DNA of 64,000 nt from JAVVTR01 sp036653535. GTDB taxonomy: Bacteria; Bacteroidota; Bacteroidia; Bacteroidales; P3. How positions within the stretch are numbered: the stretch's first letter is position 1; each line of letters starts with the position of its first letter. A program made the position numbers and the translations under genes. The stretch is taken from positions 404,745 through 468,744 of the forward strand of contig JAVVTR010000001.1 of the NCBI GenBank assembly GCA_036653535.1. The letters run 5' to 3'. The notes under the pieces were generated by a model. The model saw only the letters and a program-made list of their open reading frames with translations, ran no database searches and was not told the origin of the DNA. Shown here in pieces: positions 8,354-16,619 of the stretch.

Positions 8354-8466
8354 TACATGGGGAAAATACATGGGGACAGGCACGGAAAATATTTTTTTAT
8401 TACCTTTGCTTACATACAACATAAACACCTTATATTCTTTGTGTAAGTGGTGCCTGTCCCCGTGTG
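8354..8466. repeat. REPIN-like inverted pair of the dispersed repeat
   Basis: The arm ACATGGGGACAGGCAC at 8368-8383 and the opposing arm GTGCCTGTCCCCGTGT at 8450-8465 are inverted copies with one mismatch and a 66-bp spacer. A partial extra copy (ACATGGGGA) precedes the left arm. The pair lies between the divergently transcribed RAYT gene and the ThrE-type gene, 27 bp before the ATG of the latter. Confidence 0.85.
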
Positions 8467-8491
8467 CTAACAAATTAAAAAACACTAAACT

Positions 8492-9265
8492 ATGTCTATC
8501 CCGCCAGCAGCAGACCTAAAAACCATTACTGGTTTTATTGCAGACTATGCCACTCGGCTCCTTGGTTCTGGAGTCCACACCTCTCGTGTTGTACGTAATT
8601 CTAAAAGAATTGGAATTGCACTTTGTGTACAGGTTAAAATGACCATTTTTGCAAAAAGTATTATTTTAACGGTAGCGGACGAACAAAACGAGGATATTTG
8701 CACCGAAGTTTTAGAAATTCCAGAACTTCCTGTTAGTTTTGAACTAAACTCTGATCTAAGTTCTTTAAGTTGGGAGGCTCACGATAAAAAAATGTCTTTA
8801 AATGAAATACAAAATAAATATGCCCAAATTATTGACAAACCACAGATACAACCACTTCTTGTCTTGTTTTTAGTAAGCATTGCTAATGCTGCATTCTGTA
8901 GGCTTTTTGGGGGAGATTGGGGAGCTATGGGAATAGTATTTATTGCAACTTCTTGTGGCTTCTTTGCAAAACAACAAATGCAAAAAAGAAAAATCAGCCC
9001 CTTTATCATCGTTGTAATTTCCAGTTTTATTGCCTCTTTAGTGGCTTCTATTTCCTTGCTTTTTAACATAAGAGCAGACATTGCCATTGCCACAAGTGTA
9101 TTATATCTTATTCCGGGGGTTCCTTTATTAAATGGTGTTATTGATATTATTGAAGGCCATATTTTAATAGGTTTTTCTCGATTAGCTCAATCTTTTTTAT
9201 TAGTTATTTGTATTGCGATAGGACTATCTTTTACCTTAGTAATATTTAAAAATAGTTTATTATGA
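8492..9265 (+). CDS. Threonine/serine exporter family, N-terminal component (YjjP/ThrE-N type)
   Basis: Inner-membrane protein of the ThrE (DUF1212) family. The soluble N-terminal half contains the family's start (helix with A-T-R-L-L-G-S-G-V-H-T-S-R-V-V-R-N), and four or five membrane helices follow from about residue 118. The segment I-P-G-V-P-L-L-N-G-V-I-D near the C-terminus is the conserved P-G family signature. At 257 residues the length is normal for the split form. The stop overlaps the ATG of the next gene by 4 bp (ATGA), so the two halves are translationally coupled. Amino-acid or small dicarboxylate export is the known role of the family; substrate specificity cannot be read from the sequence. 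Confidence 0.85.
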   Translation: MSIPPAADLKTITGFIADYATRLLGSGVHTSRVVRNSKRIGIALCVQVKMTIFAKSIILTVADEQNEDICTEVLEIPELPVSFELNSDLSSLSWEAHDKKMSLNEIQNKYAQIIDKPQIQPLLVLFLVSIANAAFCRLFGGDWGAMGIVFIATSCGFFAKQQMQKRKISPFIIVVISSFIASLVASISLLFNIRADIAIATSVLYLIPGVPLLNGVIDIIEGHILIGFSRLAQSFLLVICIAIGLSFTLVIFKNSLL

Positions 9266-9759
9266 TACTAACTGTTTTAACAGACGGTTTTTTTGCCGCT
9301 ATTGCTGCCATTGGCTTTGGCGCCATTTCGTGTCCTCCAAGACGGGCTTTTTTATATATTGCGCTTTTGGCAGCCATAGGACACGCTCTACGTTTTCTTT
9401 TACTTTATTTAGGAGGAGATTTAGCCACTAGTTCTTTTATTGCATCCTTTTTTATAGGATTAGGAAGCTTATGGTTAGGATCTTTAATTTTTTGCCCAAT
9501 GACCACACTCTATATTCCTGCTTTATTACCTATGATTCCAGGGATGTATGCTTATAAAACCGTTTTTGCATTAATTATGTTTTTACAACATTTAAATGAC
9601 TCTATTTTGAGTCAACAATATATGCAAGAATTATTTTTAAACGCCTTAGTCACTTGTAGTGTATTATTTGCTTTAGCTGTTGGAGCTACCATTCCTATCT
9701 TCATATTTAGCAAAAAAGCTTACTCCTTGACCCGTCATTCCTATGAAGATCAATTTTGA
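9262..9759 (+). CDS. Threonine/serine exporter family, C-terminal component (YjjB/ThrE-C, DUF3815)
   Basis: A 165-residue protein that is almost entirely membrane helices, with G-A-I-S-C-P-P-R-R near residue 23 and L-P-M-I-P-G-M-Y-A-Y near 93, both typical of the small YjjB partner. It is expressed with the preceding gene (4-bp overlap), and the two together correspond to one full ThrE protein. A dispersed repeat starts directly at its stop codon, and sufB follows 75 bp later. Confidence 0.85.
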   Translation: MILTVLTDGFFAAIAAIGFGAISCPPRRAFLYIALLAAIGHALRFLLLYLGGDLATSSFIASFFIGLGSLWLGSLIFCPMTTLYIPALLPMIPGMYAYKTVFALIMFLQHLNDSILSQQYMQELFLNALVTCSVLFALAVGATIPIFIFSKKAYSLTRHSYEDQF

Positions 9760-9781
9760 ATACACGGGGACAGGCTGCAAG
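9759..9781 (+). repeat. Dispersed GGGGACAGGC repeat
   Basis: ATACACGGGGACAGGCTGC between the exporter gene and sufB, starting at the exporter stop codon and covering the position expected for the -33 element of the sufB promoter. Confidence 0.85.
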
Positions 9782-9797
9782 TTTTTGAAAAAATCCT

Positions 9798-9805
9798 TAT
9801 ATTTG
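9798..9805 (+). promoter_or_regulatory. Candidate -7 box for the suf operon
   Basis: TATATTTG fits TAnnTTTG and lies about 30 bp before the sufB ATG. The -33 position is not TTG but CTG (9775-9777, 20-bp spacing), inside the dispersed repeat. Confidence 0.4.
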
Positions 9806-9834
9806 TGAAAATTTAAGATAGAAAACATAAGGAG

Positions 9835-11289
9835 ATGCCTACAGAAGAGAAAGAAAAAAATGAAATTCTTGAGCAAATCACTAATAGCGATTATCAATGG
9901 GGCTTTACAACGGCGGTGGAAACCGAATTGTTACATAAAGGTTTAGATATAGATACTATACGTTTTATCTCTCAAAAGAAAGAGGAACCTGACTATATGC
10001 TGCAGTTCCGGATAAAGGCTTTTACTTTGTGGCAAAAGATGTCGGAGCCTCATTGGGCCCATTTTGACTATCCCCCTATTCAATATCAGGATATTATTTA
10101 CTGGGCAGCACCGAAGGTTCAAGCCGAAAAAAAACAAACGGATATTAATCCTGAACTATTAGAAACTTTTCAGAAACTGGGTATTTCCCTTGAAGAACAA
10201 AAAGAATTATCCGGAGTTGCTGTGGATGCAGTTATTGATTCCGTATCTGTAAAAACAATGTATACCGACCAATTATCTAAATATAATATTATTTTTTGTT
10301 CTATTAGCGAGGCTATTAGAAATCACCCCGATTTAATAAAAAAATATTTAGGTTCTGTGGTTCCCCCTGGAGATAATTTTTTTGCCGCACTAAATTCTGC
10401 CGTTTTTAGTGATGGTAGTTTTGTGTATATTCCTAAAGGGGTTCGTTGTCCCATAGAACTCTCTACTTATTTTAGAATTAATGCTAAAAACAGCGGACAA
10501 TTTGAACGAACTCTCATTATTGCAGAGGAAGGGGCTTATGTTAGTTATATGGAAGGTTGCACCGCTCCAATGCGAGACGAAAATCAACTCCATGCGGCCA
10601 TCGTAGAAATTGTAGTGCTCAAAGATGCGGAAGTTAAATACTCTACGGTTCAAAATTGGTATCCGGGAAATAAAAAAGGTCAAGGAGGCATTTATAATTT
10701 TGTAACCAAAAGGGGTATCTGCAAAGGAGCGCATGCCAAACTCTCTTGGACACAAGTAGAAACCGGAAGTGCCATTACATGGAAATACCCTTCTGTTATT
10801 TTGCAAGGAGACAATAGTATTGGTGAATTTTATTCTGTGGCAGTCACTAACAATTGCCAACAAGCAGATACTGGAACTAAAATGATTCATATCGGTAATA
10901 ATACCCGTAGTACCATTATTTCTAAAGGGGTTTCCGCTGGTAAAAGCCAAAATTCTTATCGAGGTTTGGTAAAAGTGATGCCAAGTGCTCAAAATGCACG
11001 TAATTTTTCAAGATGTGACTCTCTTCTTATGGGGAACCAATGTGGAGCACATACTTGGCCAAATATTCAATGTAAAAACCCAACTGCCATTGTAGAACAT
11101 GAAGCAACTACATCAAAAATCTCGGAAGATCAGTTGTTTTATTGCCAGCAGAGGGGTATTTCTCCAGAAAGCGCAGTGAGTTTAATTGTTAATGGATATG
11201 CAAAAGAGGTCTTGAGTAAACTCCCATTAGAATTTGCTGTAGAAGCACAAAAATTATTGAGCATTAGTTTAGAAGGAAGCGTGGGATAA
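9835..11289 (+). CDS. sufB: Fe-S cluster assembly scaffold SufB
   Basis: Core scaffold subunit of the SufBC2D complex that builds Fe-S clusters in the cytosol. It has 484 residues and the family's full set of features: V-P-P-G-D-N-F-F-A-A-L-N-S-A-V-F, the Y-I-P-K-G-V-R-C-P segment, the beta-helix with E-G-C-T-A-P near residue 240, and the C-terminal core with C-D-S-L-L-M-G and E-H-E-A-T-T-S-K-I. The ATG at 9835 is preceded directly by AAGGAG. It heads a sufB-sufC-sufD cluster; sufS and sufE are not next to it in this window. A dispersed repeat lies between sufB and sufC. Confidence 0.96.
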   Translation: MPTEEKEKNEILEQITNSDYQWGFTTAVETELLHKGLDIDTIRFISQKKEEPDYMLQFRIKAFTLWQKMSEPHWAHFDYPPIQYQDIIYWAAPKVQAEKKQTDINPELLETFQKLGISLEEQKELSGVAVDAVIDSVSVKTMYTDQLSKYNIIFCSISEAIRNHPDLIKKYLGSVVPPGDNFFAALNSAVFSDGSFVYIPKGVRCPIELSTYFRINAKNSGQFERTLIIAEEGAYVSYMEGCTAPMRDENQLHAAIVEIVVLKDAEVKYSTVQNWYPGNKKGQGGIYNFVTKRGICKGAHAKLSWTQVETGSAITWKYPSVILQGDNSIGEFYSVAVTNNCQQADTGTKMIHIGNNTRSTIISKGVSAGKSQNSYRGLVKVMPSAQNARNFSRCDSLLMGNQCGAHTWPNIQCKNPTAIVEHEATTSKISEDQLFYCQQRGISPESAVSLIVNGYAKEVLSKLPLEFAVEAQKLLSISLEGSVG

Positions 11290-11335
11290 TATACACTTGT
11301 AGATCCTCCGTTTTTTTGTCCTACGTACCCACTCA

Positions 11336-11370
11336 TCCCCCGTGTCTCCCTCGTGCCTGTCCCCATGTAT
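11336..11370 (-). repeat. Dispersed repeat pair inside the suf operon
   Basis: A partial copy CCCCGTGT and a full copy GTGCCTGTCCCCATGT (minus orientation) lie in the 114-bp sufB-sufC gap, ending about 34 bp before the sufC start. Confidence 0.85.
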
Positions 11371-11403
11371 TTACCATTGTATTAACCTGTTAATCATTTT
11401 ATT

Positions 11404-12159
11404 ATGTTACTTGAAGTAAAAAATTTACACGCATCTGTTAATGGAAAATCTATTTTAAAAGGAGTGGATTTGAAGGTAAATAGAGGGGAGGTTCATGCTA
11501 TTATGGGACCCAATGGAAATGGGAAAAGCACTTTAGCTTCCGTTATTGCTGGAAATGAAATTTTCAAAGTGGATCAAGGAGAAATATTGTATAAAGAGAA
11601 GAATTTATTCAACCTTAATATCGAAGAAAGAGCGTGTGAGGGTATTTTTTTAGGATTTCAATATCCTGTGGAAATACCGGGGGTTAGCATAACCAGTTTT
11701 ATGCGTACCGCAGTCAATGAACAACGGAAATACAAGGGTCTCGACCCTATGGATACTTTTGAGTTTCTGCGATATATGGAAGAAAAAAAAGCCGTGGTAG
11801 AAATGACTGAAAATTTAGCAAATAGATCGGTTAATGAAGGATTTTCAGGTGGCGAAAAAAAGAAAAATGAAATTTTTCAAATGGCTATGCTTGAACCTAC
11901 TTTATCTATTTTAGATGAAACCGACTCCGGCTTAGATATAGATGCATTACGAATTGTAGCCGGAGGCGTTAATAAATTAAGAAGCAAAAATAATGCTATT
12001 ATTGTTATTACACACTATCAACGCTTATTAGATTATATCATTCCGGATTTTGTACATGTTTTGGCCAAAGGTAAAATTGTTAAAACCGGAACCAAAGAAC
12101 TGGCTTTGGAACTCGAAGAAAAAGGATATGATTGGCTTAAAGAAGAGGAGGGTTTATGA
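11404..12159 (+). CDS. sufC: Fe-S assembly ATPase SufC
   Basis: ABC-type ATPase of the SufBC2D complex. At 251 residues it is of normal length. Walker A is G-P-N-G-N-G-K-S-T-L near residue 35, the Q-loop region has F-L-G-F-Q-Y-P-V-E-I-P-G-V, the signature is F-S-G-G-E-K-K-K-N-E near 150, and Walker B/D-loop is L-S-I-L-D-E-T-D-S-G-L-D. The combination of K-K-K-N-E and E-T-D-S-G-L-D distinguishes SufC from transporter ATPases. The stop overlaps the sufD start (ATGA-type, 4 bp), so sufCD are coupled. No membrane segment is present, as expected. Confidence 0.96.
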   Translation: MLLEVKNLHASVNGKSILKGVDLKVNRGEVHAIMGPNGNGKSTLASVIAGNEIFKVDQGEILYKEKNLFNLNIEERACEGIFLGFQYPVEIPGVSITSFMRTAVNEQRKYKGLDPMDTFEFLRYMEEKKAVVEMTENLANRSVNEGFSGGEKKKNEIFQMAMLEPTLSILDETDSGLDIDALRIVAGGVNKLRSKNNAIIVITHYQRLLDYIIPDFVHVLAKGKIVKTGTKELALELEEKGYDWLKEEEGL

Positions 12160-13889
12160 TCCACGAATGGAAAGAAAAAATTCGATTAGCTGCTGCATCT
12201 GCCATAGAAGATATTGAAAAAAAACAGGGTTTAAACAAAAACAAACTACAAAAAACTCATAATAACACAGATTTACAGGATATTATAAAAAAAACAAGCC
12301 AACAAGCTCTAAGTAATGTTTTGGCTATGGATGCGGATAAACTTATTACTCCTCATCAACGAGGTTTGTTTCCGTCTGAAAATCAATTTTTACAAAAAGT
12401 TGTATCGGAATCTTTTACAAATCGACATTGGGTAGTAGGTTCCACTGCTTCTAATATTCCAATTTTTCATTGTGACGTAGAAAATCTACACTCCTATCCG
12501 ATTTTTATTCACAATGCTTGTGTGTTTGGTTCTACCAATAAAAATTTATTAATAGAGAACGTATCTAAAACGAAAAGTCAAACAAATTCTTCAAATACAA
12601 AAGATTTTGAAGAAAATATTAGGGAAAATTTTTCTAACAACCCTGCCCCTGACTTACTTAAAAATGAAAAAATAAAATTAGATAGGGAATTGGTGGTTTG
12701 TAAAATTAGTGATCTTTCACAGGATCCGGAAAATGTGAAAAAATTACGCCCTTTTTTTGACCCTTTCGAAGAATCTTCCATAGACCAATGTAGAGATTGT
12801 GGTATTTCTCATCCATCCGGTTCCAATACTTGTTCAAAAACGGACGTTTTTTCTGCCAATTTGATAAAATCAAATATTCATAAACCCAAAAGTACTATAG
12901 ATTTTGCCAAAGGATGTCATTGCAGAGAAATAGAAGAACAAAAATGGCTGAATAAAGCCTTGGAAACCGATGGTTTAGTTATATATGTTCCAGCACATAA
13001 AAAAACAGACAAACCACTACAAATCATAAATCTATGTGATTTATCAGATCCATCGTTCTTACAAACTCGACTTTGGGTTTTATTGGAAGAAGAATCCAGT
13101 CTAACCCTTGTGCAATGTATTGACAGTGACGCTCATACTAATGTCTTCGTGAATTCTCTCACAGAAGTTAGAATTGGTAAAAATGCCGCTTTGGAATTTT
13201 TATCTTTACAAAATGTTAATAATCAATGTTCTTTATATAATACATTGGATGCTGATTTACAAGAAGGGGCTAAAATAAATACCTTTTTTATGAGTTTGAA
13301 TGGAGGAGAAATTTCAAACAATCAAGAAGTTAATCTTTTAGAAAAGGAAGCAGAGGCTAATTTATTTGGTCTATATCTCGTAGATAAACAACAAATGGTA
13401 TACAATCATGTTCGTGTAAATCATAAAAACGAAAAAACCCGCAGCAGACAACTTTTTAAAGGAGTTTTAGATGACAGTGCTTCCGGATTTTTTAAAGGAC
13501 ATGTATTTGTTGCACCTCAGGCACAAAAAACGGAAGCTTATCAAAATAATCGCAATTTACTTTTAACAAGCAAAGCACAATTCCAAGCAAAACCTTATTT
13601 GGAAATTTATGCGGATGATGTAAAATGTAGCCATGGTGCTACTGTAGGGCAGTTAGATAAAAATGCTTTATTTTATATGCGTTGCAGGGGGATATCAGAA
13701 AGTCATGCTCGTAGATTATTAATGTATGCATACACCGACGAAATTATCTCCAAAATAAGTGTGGAAGCTCTCAGAAAAAGATTTTCTCTCTTGGTAAAAA
13801 GGCGGTTCGATGGGGAATTGACAGCCTGTGATCAATGCTCTCTACATTGCGATGACCCTTGCGATAAACCTTTGAACAAAACGAAATAA
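12156..13889 (+). CDS. sufD: Fe-S assembly protein SufD with an unusual cysteine-rich insertion
   Basis: Partner of SufB in the SufBC2D complex. The C-terminal two thirds have the expected beta-helix and core (K-G-H-V-F-V-A-P-Q-A-Q-K-T near residue 448, then D-D-V-K-C-S-H-G-A-T-V-G and C-R-G-I-S). The length of 577 residues is well above the roughly 440-450 usual in the phylum. The excess lies mainly at about residues 128-270: a low-complexity Asn/Ser/Lys stretch and then a segment with C-R-D-C, a further Cys eleven residues later, and G-C-H-C. The C-terminus also ends in a Cys-rich tail (C-D-Q-C, H-C, C). The insertion might bind metal, but that is speculation. It is last in the sufBCD run and followed by a repeat. 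Confidence 0.9.
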   Translation: MIHEWKEKIRLAAASAIEDIEKKQGLNKNKLQKTHNNTDLQDIIKKTSQQALSNVLAMDADKLITPHQRGLFPSENQFLQKVVSESFTNRHWVVGSTASNIPIFHCDVENLHSYPIFIHNACVFGSTNKNLLIENVSKTKSQTNSSNTKDFEENIRENFSNNPAPDLLKNEKIKLDRELVVCKISDLSQDPENVKKLRPFFDPFEESSIDQCRDCGISHPSGSNTCSKTDVFSANLIKSNIHKPKSTIDFAKGCHCREIEEQKWLNKALETDGLVIYVPAHKKTDKPLQIINLCDLSDPSFLQTRLWVLLEEESSLTLVQCIDSDAHTNVFVNSLTEVRIGKNAALEFLSLQNVNNQCSLYNTLDADLQEGAKINTFFMSLNGGEISNNQEVNLLEKEAEANLFGLYLVDKQQMVYNHVRVNHKNEKTRSRQLFKGVLDDSASGFFKGHVFVAPQAQKTEAYQNNRNLLLTSKAQFQAKPYLEIYADDVKCSHGATVGQLDKNALFYMRCRGISESHARRLLMYAYTDEIISKISVEALRKRFSLLVKRRFDGELTACDQCSLHCDDPCDKPLNKTK

Positions 13890-13920
13890 CAAGGGGACAA
13901 ATAACAAGGGGACAGGCACC
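13887..13920 (+). repeat. Dispersed repeat pair after sufD
   Basis: A partial AAGGGGACAAATAAC is followed by AAGGGGACAGGCACC in the 82-bp gap between sufD and the HAD phosphatase gene. The usual ACAC prefix is replaced by ACA. Confidence 0.75.
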
Positions 13921-13971
13921 AAGTGTTCCTTTTGAAATAGAAAGAGTTATGGAGAAAAATAAATACATATT

Positions 13972-14622
13972 ATGACTTTTAAAGGGGTTGTTTTTGATTT
14001 GGATGGCACTTTGATTGACTCTAAAGCCGACTTGGCTCATGCTATGAATAGAGTACTTCTATCGGAAGGCTTCCCTATATGGCCCGTAGAAAAATATGCT
14101 TTTTTTGTTGGGAAAGGAATTAAAAATTTGGTTTTAAATGCTTTGCCATATAATCATAGGGATGATAAAACGGTTATGCACTGCAAAGAAAAAATTATGA
14201 CAGACTATGGGTCCCATTATCTTATTGACACACATATTTATACTGGGATTTTAGATTTATTAGAATATATTAAAAAACAAAATTTAAAATCTATCGTTTT
14301 TTCGAATAAGCCCGATGAAATTACACAAAAAATTATAAAACAATTATTTATAAATCACTCCTTTGATTTCGTATTAGGTGCATCCGAAGCTTTGCCAACC
14401 AAACCTCAACCTAATGGAATTTTTTATATATGCTCTAAATTGGGTCTAAATCCAACAGATTTGTTATACATAGGAGATTCCGATGTAGATATGATCACCG
14501 CTAAAAATGCAGGAATGAAATCTATAGGAGCAACATGGGGATTTCGTACTGAAAATGAACTGATTAATTCTGGAGCATGGAAAATTGCCCATCATCCGAA
14601 CGAAATTATTAATTTCCTATAA
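13972..14622 (+). CDS. HAD-family phosphatase, phosphoglycolate phosphatase-like
   Basis: Cytosolic haloacid-dehalogenase-type hydrolase of 216 residues. Motif I is D-L-D-G-T-L at residue 9 with both catalytic aspartates. Motif II is F-S-N-K near 107, motif III the Lys in P-T-K-P-Q-P near 143, and motif IV I-G-D-S-D-V-D near 165. The cap is inserted after motif I, as in subfamily IA phosphatases such as Gph. The sequence F-V-G-K-G-I-K-N-L-V fits Gph-like enzymes, but the substrate could be another small phosphate ester. A 2-copy dispersed repeat follows, between it and the convergent CNNM gene. Confidence 0.8.
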   Translation: MTFKGVVFDLDGTLIDSKADLAHAMNRVLLSEGFPIWPVEKYAFFVGKGIKNLVLNALPYNHRDDKTVMHCKEKIMTDYGSHYLIDTHIYTGILDLLEYIKKQNLKSIVFSNKPDEITQKIIKQLFINHSFDFVLGASEALPTKPQPNGIFYICSKLGLNPTDLLYIGDSDVDMITAKNAGMKSIGATWGFRTENELINSGAWKIAHHPNEIINFL

Positions 14623-14636
14623 GACCAAAGATCTTC

Positions 14637-14688
14637 GAAACTCGGGGACAGGCTCCGCTTTGAAATGAAACTCGGGGACAGGCTCCGC
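14637..14688 (+). repeat. Tandem pair of the dispersed repeat between convergent genes
   Basis: Two identical 22-bp copies (GAAACTCGGGGACAGGCT plus CCGC) at 14637-14658 and 14667-14688. The usual ACACGGGG prefix is ACTCGGGG here. Confidence 0.9.
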
Positions 14689-14732
14689 CTGTAAATATTT
14701 TTTCAAGCACAGAACTTATAATTTATATTTTA

Positions 14733-16022
14733 TTAACGAACTAAGAGTTTATCTACTCGTCCTTGATCCATGTCCACAATTTCAAACTTTAAATGTTGAT
14801 AATGAAATGTGTCTCCTGTTTTTGGCATTCTTCCAAGGAGAAACATCGCCATTCCACCAAGAGTTGTAAATCCATCCTCTTTTAAATCTTCATAGGCAAC
14901 AATATTCATGCTTTCCATAAAATCAGCTAAATTCATTGCGGCATCCACCAATAAAGAACCATCACTTCGTTGTATCATCCTTTCTTCTTCCAATTCATCT
15001 TCTTCCAAAATATCGCCAAAAACGCTCTCTACTAAATCATGTAAAGTAATAATACCTTCGGTTCCACCATATTCATTAACAACCACACCAAATTTTTTCT
15101 TCTCTTTTTTAAATAATTCCAATATGTTGCGGGCGTGAAGATATTCAGGAATGTATAAAGGAGGCTGTGCAATTTCCTTTAGATCCAGTATATTAGAGGA
15201 ACCCATATTCGCTACAATCTCTTTTACGGAAACTACACCCACAATTTGATCAGGAGAATCGGAAATTAGTAAATATCGACTAAATCTGTGTTCTTCCACA
15301 CATTCAAGAATTTTCGATATCGTATCCCTCATTCGCAAACAAATCAAATCCTTACGATGGGTCATTAATTGATTAGCCCGCTGATCCGAAAAGCGAAAAA
15401 CTTCTTTGATCATTTCCGATTCCTTCTTATCAATAACGCCCTGTTCCGAACTCTCTTTCAATATCATTTTTATTTCTTCTTCCGTAATAGATCTCTCTGT
15501 TTTTTTAAGCCCTATAACCCTATTGATTAGTTTAGTGGAAAAACTTAAAATCCATACAAAAGGATAGAATATTTGGGTGATCACTACCATAAAAGGACTC
15601 AATAAAACGGCTATCTTCTCTGGCTTAGACAATCCTATAGATTTTGGCACTAATTCCCCTATAACCAAAGAAAAATAAGTAATAATAACGATAGTGCAAA
15701 CCATTGCAATTCCCTCAGCATGCGCAGAGAACAAGGGTATACATTGTATAAAAGGTACGATATAAGCCGATATGGCAATTCCCCCAAATGCTCCAGAAAT
15801 AATACCAATAAGAGTAATACCAATTTGTATAGCCGAAAGAGATTTTTCTGGCTCGTTAATTTGTTTTAAAACGCTTTTTATACATTTCGTTGACTTTCCC
15901 CCTCGAAGTGCTTCCTGAATTTGGGCTTCTAAACGAGTCTTATTGGAGGAAACCAACGCAATTTCATACATGGAAAAAACACCATTCAAAAGAAAAAGAA
16001 AAAGAAGAAAAAGAAACTCCAT
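14733..16022 (-). CDS. CNNM/CorC-type membrane protein with CBS pair (HlyC/CorC family)
   Basis: Inner-membrane protein of 429 residues. A CNNM (DUF21) domain with four membrane segments covers residues 1-190, with G-E-L-V-P-K-S-I-G-L as a signature. A pair of CBS domains (about 200-330) and a C-terminal CorC_HlyC domain (about 350-429) follow. Family members are linked to Mg2+/Co2+ efflux or, as GldE-like proteins in Bacteroidota, to gliding-type machinery; the sequence alone does not choose. The start is at the first Met, where a hydrophobic helix begins at once. It is transcribed toward the HAD phosphatase gene, with the repeat pair in between. Confidence 0.88.
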   Translation of the reverse strand: MEFLFLLFLFLLNGVFSMYEIALVSSNKTRLEAQIQEALRGGKSTKCIKSVLKQINEPEKSLSAIQIGITLIGIISGAFGGIAISAYIVPFIQCIPLFSAHAEGIAMVCTIVIITYFSLVIGELVPKSIGLSKPEKIAVLLSPFMVVITQIFYPFVWILSFSTKLINRVIGLKKTERSITEEEIKMILKESSEQGVIDKKESEMIKEVFRFSDQRANQLMTHRKDLICLRMRDTISKILECVEEHRFSRYLLISDSPDQIVGVVSVKEIVANMGSSNILDLKEIAQPPLYIPEYLHARNILELFKKEKKKFGVVVNEYGGTEGIITLHDLVESVFGDILEEDELEEERMIQRSDGSLLVDAAMNLADFMESMNIVAYEDLKEDGFTTLGGMAMFLLGRMPKTGDTFHYQHLKFEIVDMDQGRVDKLLVR

Positions 16023-16094
16023 ACGTATAAATCTCTATCTATTAATATTATTATGTTCTTGCTATATTCTCGTTATCTTCTTGCTCTCTTCTCG

Positions 16095-16526
16095 TTATTC
16101 CTCTATCCTATTAATCCAAAGCTCCCAATGTACACTTTTTACATGGGTTATTAATTCTTCCATCGTAGCATTTTCTATCTGTATCCAATGCTTTTCCTTA
16201 GGACAATATTAAACAACATTTCAATACAAATTTCCGCAGGAATGCACCGTTTGGGAGACCAAACAAGAGTAATTTTCGCATTAGTATATTCTTTTATCTC
16301 CCCTGAAATAGAATCCAAAGAAATAGAACATTTTTCGCTTTTTTTTGCATAGAACCAAATACAAAATCAAAATCTGCTTTTTTCATCTTTCCTTTCAAAA
16401 AGAAACAATTCTCTTTTGAAGAACGCCACTCTAGAATATTTCCACAACGAGCCATCATGCTTTGTCCTATTCTATCCAATTTCGGCTCCCAAAGACGAAA
16501 TACTTTTCTCTTAAACAGTACTTACC
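16095..16526 (-). pseudogene. Decayed gene with two frameshifts
   Basis: Three consecutive minus-strand segments in different frames read as one protein of about 140 residues. The first (16526 to about 16340) contains R-L-W-E-P-K-L-D-R-I-G-Q and F-D-F-V-F-G-S. The second (about 16340-16212) contains S-L-D-S-I-S-G-E-I-K-E-Y-T and V-W-S-P-K-R-C-I-P-A-E. The third, ending at the stop at 16095, contains H-W-I-Q-I-E-N-A-T-M-E-E-L. The joins fall near a run of A/T and near 16212. I do not recognise the family. Sequencing error could mimic this, but two shifts make decay more likely. Confidence 0.45.
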
Positions 16527-16619
16527 CTTACGCCCATAAATTAACATGCTAAAAGGTCTTAAAAAGAAATTAAACCTCTCGCTAGAGGACCTTACGCCCA
16601 TAAATTAACGTGCTAAAAG
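16527..16619. repeat. 29-bp direct repeat covering the 3' end of the FMN reductase gene
   Basis: Copies at 16527-16555 and 16591-16619 differ at one base. The right copy contains the last codons and stop (16605) of the minus-strand reductase gene, and the left copy lies just downstream of it. Confidence 0.85.

Noticed and set aside
7312..8466. The transposase, the downstream hairpin and the upstream inverted pair as a complete mobile insertion sequence.
   Set aside because: No matching ends or target duplication are seen, and RAYTs are usually single-copy and not flanked by IS ends; the hairpin sequence differs from the repeat.
8307..8519. A 70-codon frame running through the inverted repeat pair.
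   Set aside because: Its sequence is the repeat itself and its spacer, and it overlaps the ThrE-type gene start; no sign of coding.
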